16,348 nt of DNA from CAYZJD01 sp964478455 (GTDB taxonomy: Bacteria; Acidobacteriota; Terriglobia; Bryobacterales; Bryobacteraceae): contig CAYZJD010000060.1 of the NCBI GenBank assembly GCA_964478455.1, forward strand, positions 1 through 16,348, read 5' to 3'. Numbering within the stretch: the stretch's first letter is position 1; each line of letters begins with the position of its first letter. The notes beneath the pieces are model-generated. The model was not told where the DNA came from. It was given only the letters and a program-made list of their open reading frames with translations, and did not search any database. Positions 6,615 to 13,174 of the stretch are shown here, one piece after another. Both the position numbers and the translations under genes were made by a program.

Positions 6615-6799
6615 GCGTTACCGCGGGCCCGTCGTCGCCTGGCGCCACCGGACTAGGCCTTTGGGTCCATTCCAGCCGCAGCCGAACAAGAATATTTCGC
6701 TAAGGACGTAACGGTGGTGGGGTACTGAATCACTACAGAAAATGAACCCATGTGGCTATTGTCGGCATCTCAGGCAAATGCCATAGTGGAAAGGAAACG
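6615..6799. other. Intergenic region between the RidA-family and PilZ genes
   Basis: About 190 nt between divergent genes. Apart from the RidA-side -10 box, it contains an AT-richer patch (about 6686-6712, with GAATATTTCGC) that may hold the PilZ promoter. The open frame of PilZ extends up to a GTG at 6752, but I prefer a later start. No RNA gene or repeat was recognised. Confidence 0.35.
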
Positions 6800-7198
6800 G
6801 TGAAGGACCGAGAGAATTTTCTTATGCTGGGAGCCTTGCAGAGGGCGGTGCCGCTGCCCCGAGGGCCTGCGGACCGCCGGAACACGGACCGGTTCCCCAT
6901 TGAACGCGAGCTGCGCTACAGGGTCCTTAGCGGCAAGAGTGCGGAGGTAGGGGTCGGCAAGACGGTGAACATCAGCAGCACGGGGGTGCTGTTCGTCAGC
7001 CAGACTCCCCTCTCGCCTGGAAAGCGCATCGAAGTGTCCATCAGTTGGCCGGCGCAACTGGACGGCAAGTGCAACTTGAAGCTCGTGACCCGTGGACGGG
7101 TGGTGCGCTCGAAAGGCAATCTCATCGCCGTCGAGATCGAGAAATACGAGTTCCGCACCCAAGGCTCCAAGGGCCTTTCAAGCGGCACAGGGGGCTGA
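6800..7198 (+). CDS. PilZ-domain protein
   Basis: Small single-domain PilZ-like protein (132 aa from the start chosen here). The core runs from DRRNTDRFPIERELRY, where basic residues match the N-terminal R-x-x-x-R element, through VNISSTGVLFVSQ, matching the D/N-x-S-x-x-G element, to a beta-barrel end GRVVRSKGNLIAVEIEKYEF. PilZ domains bind cyclic di-GMP and modulate motility, polysaccharide synthesis or secretion. The Asn in place of the usual Asp in N-I-S-S-x-G is common in divergent members, so ligand binding is likely but not certain. Start: GTG at 6800 has AAGGA 4 nt upstream; an ATG at 6824 and a GTG at 6752 in the same frame are alternatives. It stands alone, between divergent and convergent neighbours. 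Confidence 0.75.
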   Translation: MKDRENFLMLGALQRAVPLPRGPADRRNTDRFPIERELRYRVLSGKSAEVGVGKTVNISSTGVLFVSQTPLSPGKRIEVSISWPAQLDGKCNLKLVTRGRVVRSKGNLIAVEIEKYEFRTQGSKGLSSGTGG

Positions 7199-7377
7199 TC
7201 CCGGCTTTCGCCGAGAAGATCATCCCTGTGGGCCACAATATTGACCCCCGATCGGGGAGGCGGGCGTGGGTATCCCACTCCACAGCGGCTTCCAGGGCGG
7301 CGAGCCGCAGTTCTGGCTCAGGTGAGGAACTGCCGTGATCACGGCATTCCGGCAGCCTTCGGAACCACCGAGAAGAC
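7199..7377. other. Convergent intergenic region with palindromes
   Basis: 179 nt between the PilZ stop and the stop of a minus-strand gene. No coding or RNA gene was recognised. It holds a 12-bp palindrome CCCCGATCGGGG (7246-7257) and a 16-bp perfect palindrome (7331-7346). Neither has an adjoining T-tract. Confidence 0.5.
7331..7346. repeat. 16-bp perfect palindrome TGCCGTGATCACGGCA
   Basis: The sequence is its own exact reverse complement and lies between two convergent 3' ends. It might be a protein-binding dyad or part of a 3'-end structure for transcripts from both sides; with no spacer, hairpin formation would need the central bases unpaired. Confidence 0.6.
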
Positions 7378-7728
7378 TCAAGCCGGGAGCAGACTCGTCC
7401 ACAGCTTCATGCGCTCCGCGACGGTATCGCCCGTCACTCCGAGCACGGCCCCCGAACCTTCCAGGTGCAACACGGCGCGCGTCATGTGGGTCACCCAATC
7501 TGAAGTCCTGACGAGTTCGGCCAGTTTTCCGCTGTCTCCACGAATGAGGAAGAAGCCATTCAGGTCTCCGCCGTGGGCGTTGAGAAATACTACATCGAAG
7601 GAGTGGATCGTGCCGTTCTGCTGTAACCCGCCGAGGTACTGCACGAACTCCTGGAAGTGTTGGGCGCTGAGTCGTTCTCGGCCTGGGATGGACCGATTCC
7701 AGCCGAAGAAGATGACATTCGAACCCAT
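7378..7728 (-). CDS. Hypothetical protein, 116 aa
   Basis: Small soluble protein of unknown function. The frame is open to 7806, but AAGGA lies 8 nt before the ATG at 7726-7728, which gives the N-terminus MGSNVIFFGWNRSIPGRE. The pattern of a short strand (NVIFFGW), a helix (SAQHFQEFVQYLGGLQQ), strands (SFDVVFLN, LNGFFLIRG), a helix (KLAELVRTSDWVTHM) and a last strand suggests a ferredoxin-like or dimeric alpha/beta-barrel fold, comparable in length to YCII/DUF1330-type proteins, but I do not recognise the exact family. No signal peptide or membrane segment. A TATACT -10 candidate lies 62 nt upstream, so it can be transcribed independently of the lipoprotein gene 77 nt upstream. Confidence 0.75.
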   Translation of the reverse strand: MGSNVIFFGWNRSIPGRERLSAQHFQEFVQYLGGLQQNGTIHSFDVVFLNAHGGDLNGFFLIRGDSGKLAELVRTSDWVTHMTRAVLHLEGSGAVLGVTGDTVAERMKLWTSLLPA

Positions 7729-7789
7729 GGGTTTATTCCTTTCTTGTGACTTTGGACCGAGGCCCGGGCGGCCACCCGATCCAGCGGAG

Positions 7790-7795
7790 AGTATA
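7790..7795 (-). promoter_or_regulatory. -10 element TATACT upstream of the 116-aa hypothetical gene
   Basis: On the minus strand TATACT lies in the 77-nt gap after the lipoprotein gene stop and would give a leader of about 55 nt containing the AAGGA ribosome-binding site. The -35 region does not match a consensus at normal spacing. Confidence 0.4.
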
Positions 7796-7805
7796 CACCC
7801 TGCCA

Positions 7806-8360
7806 TTACAGCCGGCTGGCAATGAGCTTGGCGAGACGGATGGCTTTGTCTTTCTCGCCCGGCATCATTCTCATATCGATCTCGACTCCAACGTCACTTC
7901 TGGAGAAGACCAGGTAGGAGGCGAGAGGGGCCAACCAGGCTTCGTCCCCGATCCCGGCCAACTTTTCAAAGCCGCCCGAGCCCGAGCCCAGCAGCTTTCC
8001 GGCCAACCGCGTGGCCGTGACTGCCGTTCGTCCCTCGGTCCAATGGACTTTGACCTCAATGAACGTTTCGTCGCTGGCGGACTTCGACTGGCTTCCGGCG
8101 GGCGGCTCGAAGTGATAGCGGCAGGTCACTTCGTCGAAGACTTCCCGCAGGTTCGAGGGGACTCCGAGGATCTCGCCAACCTCATTGGGGAGCATGACGG
8201 AGCAGGGGTTGTCACGGCTTACCTTCACCGCCGGCGCGGCCTTTCCCGGCGCCTGACTGGCGGACTGCGATTCCTTCGCGCTGTTTCCGCCACCGCAGCC
8301 GCCGAGGATCGTCGCTGCGAGCATCCCAGAAGACAGTTTGAAGAGCCAGTGCTTTCTCAT
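7806..8360 (-). CDS. Predicted lipoprotein of unknown function
   Basis: 184-aa exported lipoprotein. The N-terminus MRKHWLFKLSSGMLAATILGGC is a lipoprotein signal peptide with the lipidated Cys at 22 (lipobox L-G-G-C). The +2 residue is Gly rather than Asp, so outer-membrane sorting is likely if the cell is diderm. A low-complexity Ser/Ala/Gln/Lys linker (about 23-45) leads to a compact domain with a Cys pair (C53 in NPCSVML and C80 in VTCRYHF), a pattern seen in DUF3558-like small lipoproteins; the resemblance is from general shape only. GAGGAGG lies 6 nt before the ATG at 8360. No function can be assigned. The downstream 116-aa gene is on the same strand. Confidence 0.82.
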   Translation of the reverse strand: MRKHWLFKLSSGMLAATILGGCGGGNSAKESQSASQAPGKAAPAVKVSRDNPCSVMLPNEVGEILGVPSNLREVFDEVTCRYHFEPPAGSQSKSASDETFIEVKVHWTEGRTAVTATRLAGKLLGSGSGGFEKLAGIGDEAWLAPLASYLVFSRSDVGVEIDMRMMPGEKDKAIRLAKLIASRL

Positions 8361-8532
8361 CGACAGCCTCCTCTCAAAGTCGTCCAGCTATTGCTACCAG
8401 CTACGGCGCCTCGCGCCAGGATGAGGCCGACTATGGCACATCGCGGCATAGCCGTAACGAACCAGGCCGCCGATGAACGCCGATGGACGCCGATTGGATC
8501 CGTCGCGGCCGTCGGGAGGCGAGGTCCGCACT
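8361..8532. other. Intergenic region upstream of the lipoprotein gene, with short repeats
   Basis: 172 nt between two minus-strand genes. It carries the lipoprotein ribosome-binding site at its left end and a 10-bp tandem repeat (8468-8497). I see no conserved RNA gene and no convincing promoter. Confidence 0.45.
8468..8497 (+). repeat. Three 10-bp tandem units CGCCGATGAA / CGCCGATGGA / CGCCGATTGG
   Basis: Three adjoining units share CGCCGAT followed by a variable trinucleotide, with 10-bp periodicity. Intergenic runs of the AACGCCGATG kind are a recurrent dispersed repeat in some large-genome soil bacteria; the dispersal in this genome is inferred. Confidence 0.75.
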
Positions 8533-8949
8533 CTACTCGCGCGTCAGGAGCCAGGCCGCCACGGGCGCAAGTAGTATCCCGAGCCAGTGTGCCGGGGAAA
8601 GCTGCTCATTCAAGAAGAAGCGAGCGCCGAGCACGGTCACGAGCGGATACAGGTAGATCACGGGAACTACCACGGAGGCTTTACCTCCGGCCTCAAAGGC
8701 GGCGAAGCTGCTCAAGGTCCCCAATCCGTTCAGTACCCCTCCGACCGCGCCCAGGGCCAACACTTCAGCCGTCACGGGCAGGTCCACCGGCATGACCACG
8801 AAGATCACAATTGCCACGGGAATGAACGCAAGACCGAATCCGAGGAAGGAAAGCTGCGCGGAGATGTTGTTGGTGCTCCGCTTTTGTGTGACACCCGTGG
8901 CGCCCCAAAAGACGAGTGCAATCAGGGTGAGCAGCAACCAGTGGGTCAA
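8533..8949 (-). CDS. Half-size EamA/DMT-superfamily transporter subunit (second gene of pair)
   Basis: 138-aa membrane protein with a single EamA domain, half the length of the usual 10-helix DMT transporter. About five membrane segments: residues 3-20, 32-52, 60-81, 91-111 and 119-135. The EamA hallmark near the fourth helix is VPVIYLYPLVTVLGARFFLNEQLS (split here at about 95-118). Lys/Arg lie mainly in loop 1 (K23, R24), loop 3 (K90) and the C-terminus, while loops 2 and 4 are almost free of them, which predicts N-out. Start is TTG at 8947-8949 with GAGG 5 nt upstream; that GAGG overlaps the TGA stop of the preceding gene, which ends 7 nt away, so translation is coupled. Substrate unknown. 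Confidence 0.85.
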   Translation of the reverse strand: MTHWLLLTLIALVFWGATGVTQKRSTNNISAQLSFLGFGLAFIPVAIVIFVVMPVDLPVTAEVLALGAVGGVLNGLGTLSSFAAFEAGGKASVVVPVIYLYPLVTVLGARFFLNEQLSPAHWLGILLAPVAAWLLTRE

Positions 8950-8956
8950 GGACGCC

Positions 8957-9370
8957 TCATAGACTGAGCAGATAGATCGCCGTCAGCGCCAGCGCGACGC
9001 CGGCCCACTGCCGGCGGTTGACCTTCTCCTTCATCGCGACGACGGCGAGCAGGACGGTCACCAGAGGAGAGAGCGAGGTGATCGGCACGACGATGGAGGC
9101 CTTGCCTCGAACAAGGGCCATATAGAAGGCAATGTTGCCAAGCCCCCCGAGCAATCCCGTGAGGACGGCAAAGAAGAGCCCGCGTCTTCTGTTGCTGCCG
9201 GCGAACCGCCTGCGAGAGCACAACACAAGGGCTGCGGGAAGGAACAAGCCGAGCGTGAACAACACCTGGCCGGTGTAGGGACTCGTCTTGTCAACCAGGA
9301 GCTTGGATTCCAGGCCCCAGGCGCCCCAGAAGAGGATTGCCAGGAGGGAGTAAGTCAGCCAGGCCGGCAT
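8957..9370 (-). CDS. Half-size EamA/DMT-superfamily transporter subunit (first gene of pair)
   Basis: 137-aa membrane protein with one EamA domain and about five membrane segments: residues 5-20, 34-51, 65-86, 91-112 and 121-136. The signature VVPITSLSPLVTVLLA sits at the fourth segment. Basic residues concentrate in loop 2 (six Arg between 53 and 63) and loop 4 (KEKVNRR, 114-120), which predicts N-in, the reverse of its partner encoded 7 nt downstream. The two together probably form the antiparallel equivalent of a full-length DMT exporter of metabolites or lipid-linked sugars. ATG at 9368-9370; no clear Shine-Dalgarno. Upstream DNA holds two hairpins and separates it from the propeller gene on the same strand. 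Confidence 0.87.
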   Translation of the reverse strand: MPAWLTYSLLAILFWGAWGLESKLLVDKTSPYTGQVLFTLGLFLPAALVLCSRRRFAGSNRRRGLFFAVLTGLLGGLGNIAFYMALVRGKASIVVPITSLSPLVTVLLAVVAMKEKVNRRQWAGVALALTAIYLLSL

Positions 9371-9393
9371 GAGTCAGATCAGGGCGCCGCCCT

Positions 9394-9446
9394 CGCCATC
9401 CGTGATGGCGCGGTGCAAGCCGCCCCACCGAAGCGAGGCGGCTTGC
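9394..9446 (-). terminator. Two adjacent perfect hairpins after the secreted propeller gene
   Basis: CGCCATC/GATGGCG (9394-9400 with 9404-9410, 3-nt loop) and GCAAGCCGCC/GGCGGCTTGC (9415-9424 with 9437-9446, 12-nt loop) lie between the propeller stop and the half-EamA start. The 10-bp GC-rich stem is the likely 3'-end structure of the propeller transcript. No T-tract follows, so it may be factor-dependent or a 3' protective structure. Confidence 0.5.
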
Positions 9447-9463
9447 GTGGAGGGGTTGCCGCG

Positions 9464-10501
9464 CTACTTCTCAAAAACGATCTCCCACTCGGAGCGCCCG
9501 GCAAGGTAGAACCGGGCCACCTTCCCGGCCAGCTTGTCCGTTTCCTTCTTGCTCTTGTCCGTTCCGAGAACCTGTGGGTACCAGCCCTCCCCGAAGAAAC
9601 CCTTCTTTGGCCCATCCATGATTTTCGCCGGCTCGGTCCAACCTTTCGGGTTGGCCAAGTCCGGATTGAAACTCACATAGATGCCCTCCTGCGGCCAGCC
9701 TTCCGAACAGCAGGTCCGGTTGAGCAGAAGAACCCACTTCTCCAGGTACGTGTTCCAATGGATGGAAGGTCCCCAGAAGCTGTCGGCGTCTCGCCGCTTC
9801 CAATCCACCTTGGTCGTGAAAATGGGGGACACGTGGCCGCCCAGGCCCGGTTCGCGCCATTCTCCTTTGTGGTATTTCCAGACCTTGCTCACGGGGCTAT
9901 TCCTGTCGGCGAAGGCCATCCTTGCCAAGGCCACGCCCTGCTCAGCCACCTGGTCGTGGTACGTCGAGATCATGAAGTAGAAATAGCTCCTGCTATTGTC
10001 CAGGATGACCGAGAAATCGCCGTTCCCGCCAGCGAAGTAACCATTCTTCGCGTTGCAGTCGATCGGCAGCGGCGCCTCCAGTACGACACCCAGGTCCTCG
10101 TAGCTCCGGCCGTTGTTTTTCGACCGGAGCGCGCCAATCTTTGGCGCCGTGAGCGAGTTGCCCGGGCAGAGGCCGGCCGGCTCGTGATGGTACCAGCCGT
10201 AAATGGTCCCATCGTCATCCATCCAAGTCGATTCGATCCACCGCGTGTGCAGCTTGTGATGGTCGAAGAACACGGCCTGGGTGCGGCCAAGGTGAAACTG
10301 GTCCGGGCCATGGCTCAGCACGGGCAGCCCGGCGGAATTGTGCAGGTACAGGTTGTCGTCCTTCCAGTGAGCGGGGCTGTTGCAGTCCGTCGCGCCCGGG
10401 AACCGGACCAGCGAAGCAGGTCGCAGTGTCGCTTTCTGGCAGAACGCGGATCCGGAAGACAGCAGGAACATGACTGTGACAATCAGGATTCGAGGAAGCA
10501 T
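9464..10501 (-). CDS. Secreted beta-propeller protein, glycoside-hydrolase-like
   Basis: 345-aa exported protein. The open frame extends upstream to 10573, but AAGGAG lies 9 nt before the ATG at 10499-10501, and that start gives a clean signal peptide (MLPRILIVTVMFLLSSGSAFC, cleavage near residue 22). The mature part has repeated strand-turn blocks with Trp/Asp-rich motifs such as WMDDDGTIYGWYHHE, GNGDFSVI, SFWGPSIHW and GEGWYPQVLG, reminiscent of the five-bladed propellers of GH43/GH117 and DUF4185 proteins. A sugar-binding or glycosidase role outside the cytoplasm is likely, but I cannot name the family or the catalytic residues. It is divergent from the GH42-like gene at 10634, with which it shares a 132-nt promoter region, suggesting joint use on one glycan. 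Confidence 0.75.
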   Translation of the reverse strand: MLPRILIVTVMFLLSSGSAFCQKATLRPASLVRFPGATDCNSPAHWKDDNLYLHNSAGLPVLSHGPDQFHLGRTQAVFFDHHKLHTRWIESTWMDDDGTIYGWYHHEPAGLCPGNSLTAPKIGALRSKNNGRSYEDLGVVLEAPLPIDCNAKNGYFAGGNGDFSVILDNSRSYFYFMISTYHDQVAEQGVALARMAFADRNSPVSKVWKYHKGEWREPGLGGHVSPIFTTKVDWKRRDADSFWGPSIHWNTYLEKWVLLLNRTCCSEGWPQEGIYVSFNPDLANPKGWTEPAKIMDGPKKGFFGEGWYPQVLGTDKSKKETDKLAGKVARFYLAGRSEWEIVFEK

Positions 10502-10560
10502 GGAACGATTCTCCTTCCGTTCATTTCTCAATGGGAGGTCCCGGCGTCCAGAGGCTGTGG

Positions 10561-10570
10561 CTGATACCAT
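10561..10570. promoter_or_regulatory. Overlapping extended -10-like elements on both strands
   Basis: Plus strand: TGATACCAT (10562-10570), TGn plus TACCAT, leader about 57 nt to the GH42-like gene. Minus strand: TGGTATCAG (reverse complement of 10561-10569), TGn plus TATCAG, leader about 53 nt to the propeller gene. Both genes have good Shine-Dalgarno sites. The hexamers are weaker matches than those at 2493-2505. Confidence 0.35.
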
Positions 10571-10633
10571 CACTTACCGGGGCGATTCGGGTGGGAAGGG
10601 ACGGCCGCGCCCGCGGCTCCGAGGAAGGAACCC

Positions 10634-12598
10634 ATGAACACGCGCAAACTGATTCTATTGCCGCTGGCTGTTGCGGCGGCCATGGAGGCTGGAGACCGGG
10701 CGGGTTGGTGGATGGAGGAGCCGGTGCGCCTGATCCAGACCAACCTTCGGGAGACTGACTCGACTCTCGACGCGAGACGGCTGGCGGAGCAAGTGGCGGC
10801 GTTCCCGGCCAACGCGATTCTGTTCAACATGGGCGGGATCGTGGCCCATTATCCGACGAAGGTCCCGTATCACTACGCGAGCGCGTATCTGCCGGCGGGG
10901 GGCGATCTGTTCGGGGACATGGTGAAAGAGGCGCACGGGCGCGGCATCCGCGTGATCGGGCGGTTTGACCTGAGCAAGACGCAGAAGGCGGCGTACGAGG
11001 CGCACCCCGAGTGGTTCTTCCGGCGGGCAAACGGGGAGCCGGCGATCTACAACGGGCTGTACGCGACCTGCATCAACGGCGGTTATTACCGCGAGCACGC
11101 CAAGGTGATCCTGGGCGAGGCGCTCGAGAGGTATGAAGTGGACGCGCTGTTCTTCAACATGTTCGGCAACCCGGGCGAAGACTACAGCGGCAATCCGCTG
11201 GGGCCGTGCCATTGCGAAAGCTGCCGCAAGCTGTACCGCGCGCGCCATCAGAAGGAGATTCCGGCGGCGTGGGACGAAGAGTACCGGCGGTTCATGGAGG
11301 AATCGACGCTCAAGACGGCGGAACTGATCGCGGGACTGATTCACGGCAAGCGGCCGCGGACGGGCTTCTTCACCTACCTGCAACAGCACACCGACGGGAT
11401 CATGTCGGAGTCGAACACATCGGTGCGGCGGCCGCTGCCGCTTTGGCCGTATTCGGCCAGCGACAACGTGAACCGGGCGCGCAATTCCGAGCGGTCGAAG
11501 ATGGCGTTCAACCTGTGCATCAGCTTCGTGGACTTTCCGTGGCGGTTCGCGATGGTTCCGCGGGCGGAGATCCGATCGCGGCTGTACCAGAGCATGGCCC
11601 ACGGCGCCGGGCCGGCGCTGAACATGCATGGACCGCTGGACCAGGAGGACCGCAGCGCGGTGGAGGCGGCTCGGGAAGTGTTCCAGTGGCACAAGCGGCA
11701 CGAGGATCTGTACACCGGCCAGGAGAGCGCGGCGCGGGTGCTGCTGGTCGGCTCGCGGCGAAATTCCTATCGCGGGTTATTCCGCATATTGACGGAACGG
11801 CACGTGCCGTTCGCGGTCGCGGACAACCTGAAGTGGCTTGAGGACGGGCGGAAGTTCGACCTGGTAGTGGCGCCGGACGGCGTTCCGGAGGCGCTCGAGG
11901 GATATGTGCGCGGAGGCGGCAGGCTGCTCGCGTGCGGCCCGGCGGCGCCGCCGTTCGTCGTGAGCGGTGTTGTGACGCGCCGCCCGCACACGCAAGGGTA
12001 CTGGCGCGTGCACGACCACTCGCTGCTGCCGTCGCTCAAGAGCACCAATGTGCTGATGCTCGACGGGGAGTACTCGGAACTTCCGGCAGTTCCAAAGCCC
12101 GTGCTGACGCTGATTCCTCCGGCGATGTTCGGACCTCCGGAGAAGGTGTGGGTAAACAAGGTGGAGACGGAGACGCCGGGACTACTGGTGACGGAGTTCG
12201 GCACGGGGCGGATGGCGTGGATTCCGTGGGACGTGGGCGGTCTCTACTACAGGCACAGCCTGGAGGCGCACGCCGGGCTGGTGGCGGACCTGGTGGATCA
12301 CCTGCTGGTTGAGGGACGGCAGTTACTAACGAACGCGCACCCGCTGGTGGAGATCACGGTGATGCGGCAGCGAGGGAGGAGCCGGACGCTGATGCATTTC
12401 GTGAATCTCTCAGGACACTCACAGACGGCGTACTTCGAGCCGCTGGAGATGCGGGACATCCGTGTGAGCCTGAAAGGCGCTTATCGCGCGGCGCGCTCGG
12501 CGGCGCTGGGCGCGAGCCTTCCGGTGACGGCGGAGGGGGCGTACACAGCGTTCACGCTGCCCGCGCTCGGGGGCTACGACGTCGTTGTGCTGGAGTGA
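10634..12598 (+). CDS. Secreted GH42-like / GHL6-type hypothetical glycoside hydrolase
   Basis: 654-aa protein with an N-terminal signal peptide (about 1-18). A TIM-barrel-like domain (about 25-345) includes RIRVIGRFDLSKTQ-type strand-turns (VIGRFDLSK near 107-115), HPEWFFRRANGEP (124-136), a CINGGYYREH stretch, DALFFNMFGNPGEDY (170-184) and a Cys cluster PCHCESC (191-197) like the metal-binding cysteines of GH42-type enzymes; YLQQHTDGIMSESN (248-261) is another conserved-looking strand. A class I amidotransferase-like trimerisation domain follows (about 360-450, GYVRGGGRLLACG), then a C-terminal beta-rich domain. This is the A-B-C plan of GH42 beta-galactosidases and the GHL6/fucosidase-like group. 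Catalytic residues and substrate are not assigned. AAGGA lies before the ATG at 10634. Divergent from the secreted propeller gene. Confidence 0.8.
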   Translation: MNTRKLILLPLAVAAAMEAGDRAGWWMEEPVRLIQTNLRETDSTLDARRLAEQVAAFPANAILFNMGGIVAHYPTKVPYHYASAYLPAGGDLFGDMVKEAHGRGIRVIGRFDLSKTQKAAYEAHPEWFFRRANGEPAIYNGLYATCINGGYYREHAKVILGEALERYEVDALFFNMFGNPGEDYSGNPLGPCHCESCRKLYRARHQKEIPAAWDEEYRRFMEESTLKTAELIAGLIHGKRPRTGFFTYLQQHTDGIMSESNTSVRRPLPLWPYSASDNVNRARNSERSKMAFNLCISFVDFPWRFAMVPRAEIRSRLYQSMAHGAGPALNMHGPLDQEDRSAVEAAREVFQWHKRHEDLYTGQESAARVLLVGSRRNSYRGLFRILTERHVPFAVADNLKWLEDGRKFDLVVAPDGVPEALEGYVRGGGRLLACGPAAPPFVVSGVVTRRPHTQGYWRVHDHSLLPSLKSTNVLMLDGEYSELPAVPKPVLTLIPPAMFGPPEKVWVNKVETETPGLLVTEFGTGRMAWIPWDVGGLYYRHSLEAHAGLVADLVDHLLVEGRQLLTNAHPLVEITVMRQRGRSRTLMHFVNLSGHSQTAYFEPLEMRDIRVSLKGAYRAARSAALGASLPVTAEGAYTAFTLPALGGYDVVVLE

Positions 12599-12602
12599 GG
12601 AT

Positions 12603-12686
12603 CTCACCACCAAGACACCAAGGGCACCAAGAGGGAATCTGGCGGGAGGCATTCTCACCACCAAGACACTAAGGCACCAAGGGGGA
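12603..12686 (+). repeat. Two direct repeats of the CTCACCACCAAGACACYAAGG type
   Basis: Copy 1 at 12603-12635 and copy 2 at 12654-12686 share CTCACCACCAAGACAC, then YAAGG(G)CACCAAG followed by a G-rich end; they differ by one base substitution in the shared core, a one-base deletion that shifts the later block, and one substitution near the end. Unit spacing is 51 nt. They contain an inner CACCAAG periodicity. Repeats of this kind recur between genes in some soil and aquatic bacteria; no known function. Confidence 0.8.
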
Positions 12687-12733
12687 TGAAGCGGGGAAAG
12701 GTTGCACGGCGTGGAAAGGCAAGGCATCTGGCC

Positions 12734-12742
12734 TGCTATGAT
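12734..12742 (+). promoter_or_regulatory. Extended -10 promoter TGCTATGAT upstream of the SMR-like pair
   Basis: TGn followed by TATGAT, one base from consensus. Transcription would start about 12749, leaving a roughly 15-nt leader that includes the GGAG (12755-12758) Shine-Dalgarno before the TTG start at 12764. No good -35. Confidence 0.5.
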
Positions 12743-12763
12743 GGGTGACTGTCCGGAGTCTGC

Positions 12764-13174
12764 TTGAGCAGCGAGACCACCACCGCCCCCGCAGTCCGCA
12801 AGTCGTTCCGTTTCTCCAGGCGACAGGCGATCGCGCTGGTGGCGTGCTGTACGATCTTCGGGGCGGCCGGGCAGATGCTGATCAAGACAGGCGCGGGCAC
12901 TCTGGCCAGCAGCAGCCCGCTGGCCATGGTGACCAATTTCCACCTCATGGTGGGCTACGGTCTGTACGGAATCAGCGCGGCGTTGCTGGTGCTCGCTCTT
13001 CGCGACGGCGAGCTGTCCATTCTCTATCCCGTGATCTCTCTCACCTACGTGTGGGTGACGTTCCTCTCGCTTCTGATCTTCAAAGAGACGCTGAATCCAT
13101 TCAAGGTCTTGGGGGTCAGTCTGATCGTGTTCGGCGTCGCCATTCTTGGCAGGAACGGGAAGGGGCCCGCATGA
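12764..13174 (+). CDS. Small EamA/SMR-like membrane protein, first subunit of pair
   Basis: 136-aa DMT-superfamily protein of the four-helix size class (SMR, ArnE/ArnF-like). After a 20-residue basic N-terminal extension (RKSFRFSRR), membrane segments lie at about 21-38, 58-79, 84-106 and 113-130. Typical motifs are GAAGQMLIK in helix 1 and ELSILYPVISLTYVWVTFLS in helices 3-4 region. The many basic residues at the N-terminus and C-terminus predict N-in and C-in. Start is TTG at 12764 with GGAG 5 nt upstream. The stop overlaps the next start (ATGA at 13171). ArnE/F act as flippases for undecaprenyl-phosphate-linked aminoarabinose, and SMR pairs export cationic compounds; the substrate here is unknown. 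I favour a lipid-linked sugar or metabolite exporter. Confidence 0.85.
   Translation: MSSETTTAPAVRKSFRFSRRQAIALVACCTIFGAAGQMLIKTGAGTLASSSPLAMVTNFHLMVGYGLYGISAALLVLALRDGELSILYPVISLTYVWVTFLSLLIFKETLNPFKVLGVSLIVFGVAILGRNGKGPA

Larger units (their letters stand above)
12599..12763. other. Intergenic region with direct repeats and a promoter
   Basis: 165 nt between co-directional genes. Holds two copies of a roughly 33-bp repeat right after the upstream stop (12603-12686) and an extended -10 promoter (12734-12742) for the downstream transporter pair. No further gene recognised. Confidence 0.5.

Noticed and set aside
7746..8795. Plus-strand open frame (349 codons) across the lipoprotein and intergenic DNA
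   Set aside because: It crosses a minus-strand gene, a repeat and non-coding DNA; no motif.
9413..10564. Plus-strand open frame (383 codons) opposite the secreted propeller gene
   Set aside because: No ribosome site or recognisable domain; the minus-strand gene has a signal peptide and Shine-Dalgarno.
10655..11701. Minus-strand open frame (348 codons) inside the GH42-like gene
   Set aside because: Arg/His/Pro-rich composition typical of an antisense shadow.
12603..12686. Possible CRISPR-like array
   Set aside because: Only two imperfect copies with an 18-nt gap between them and no cas genes; a dispersed direct repeat fits better.
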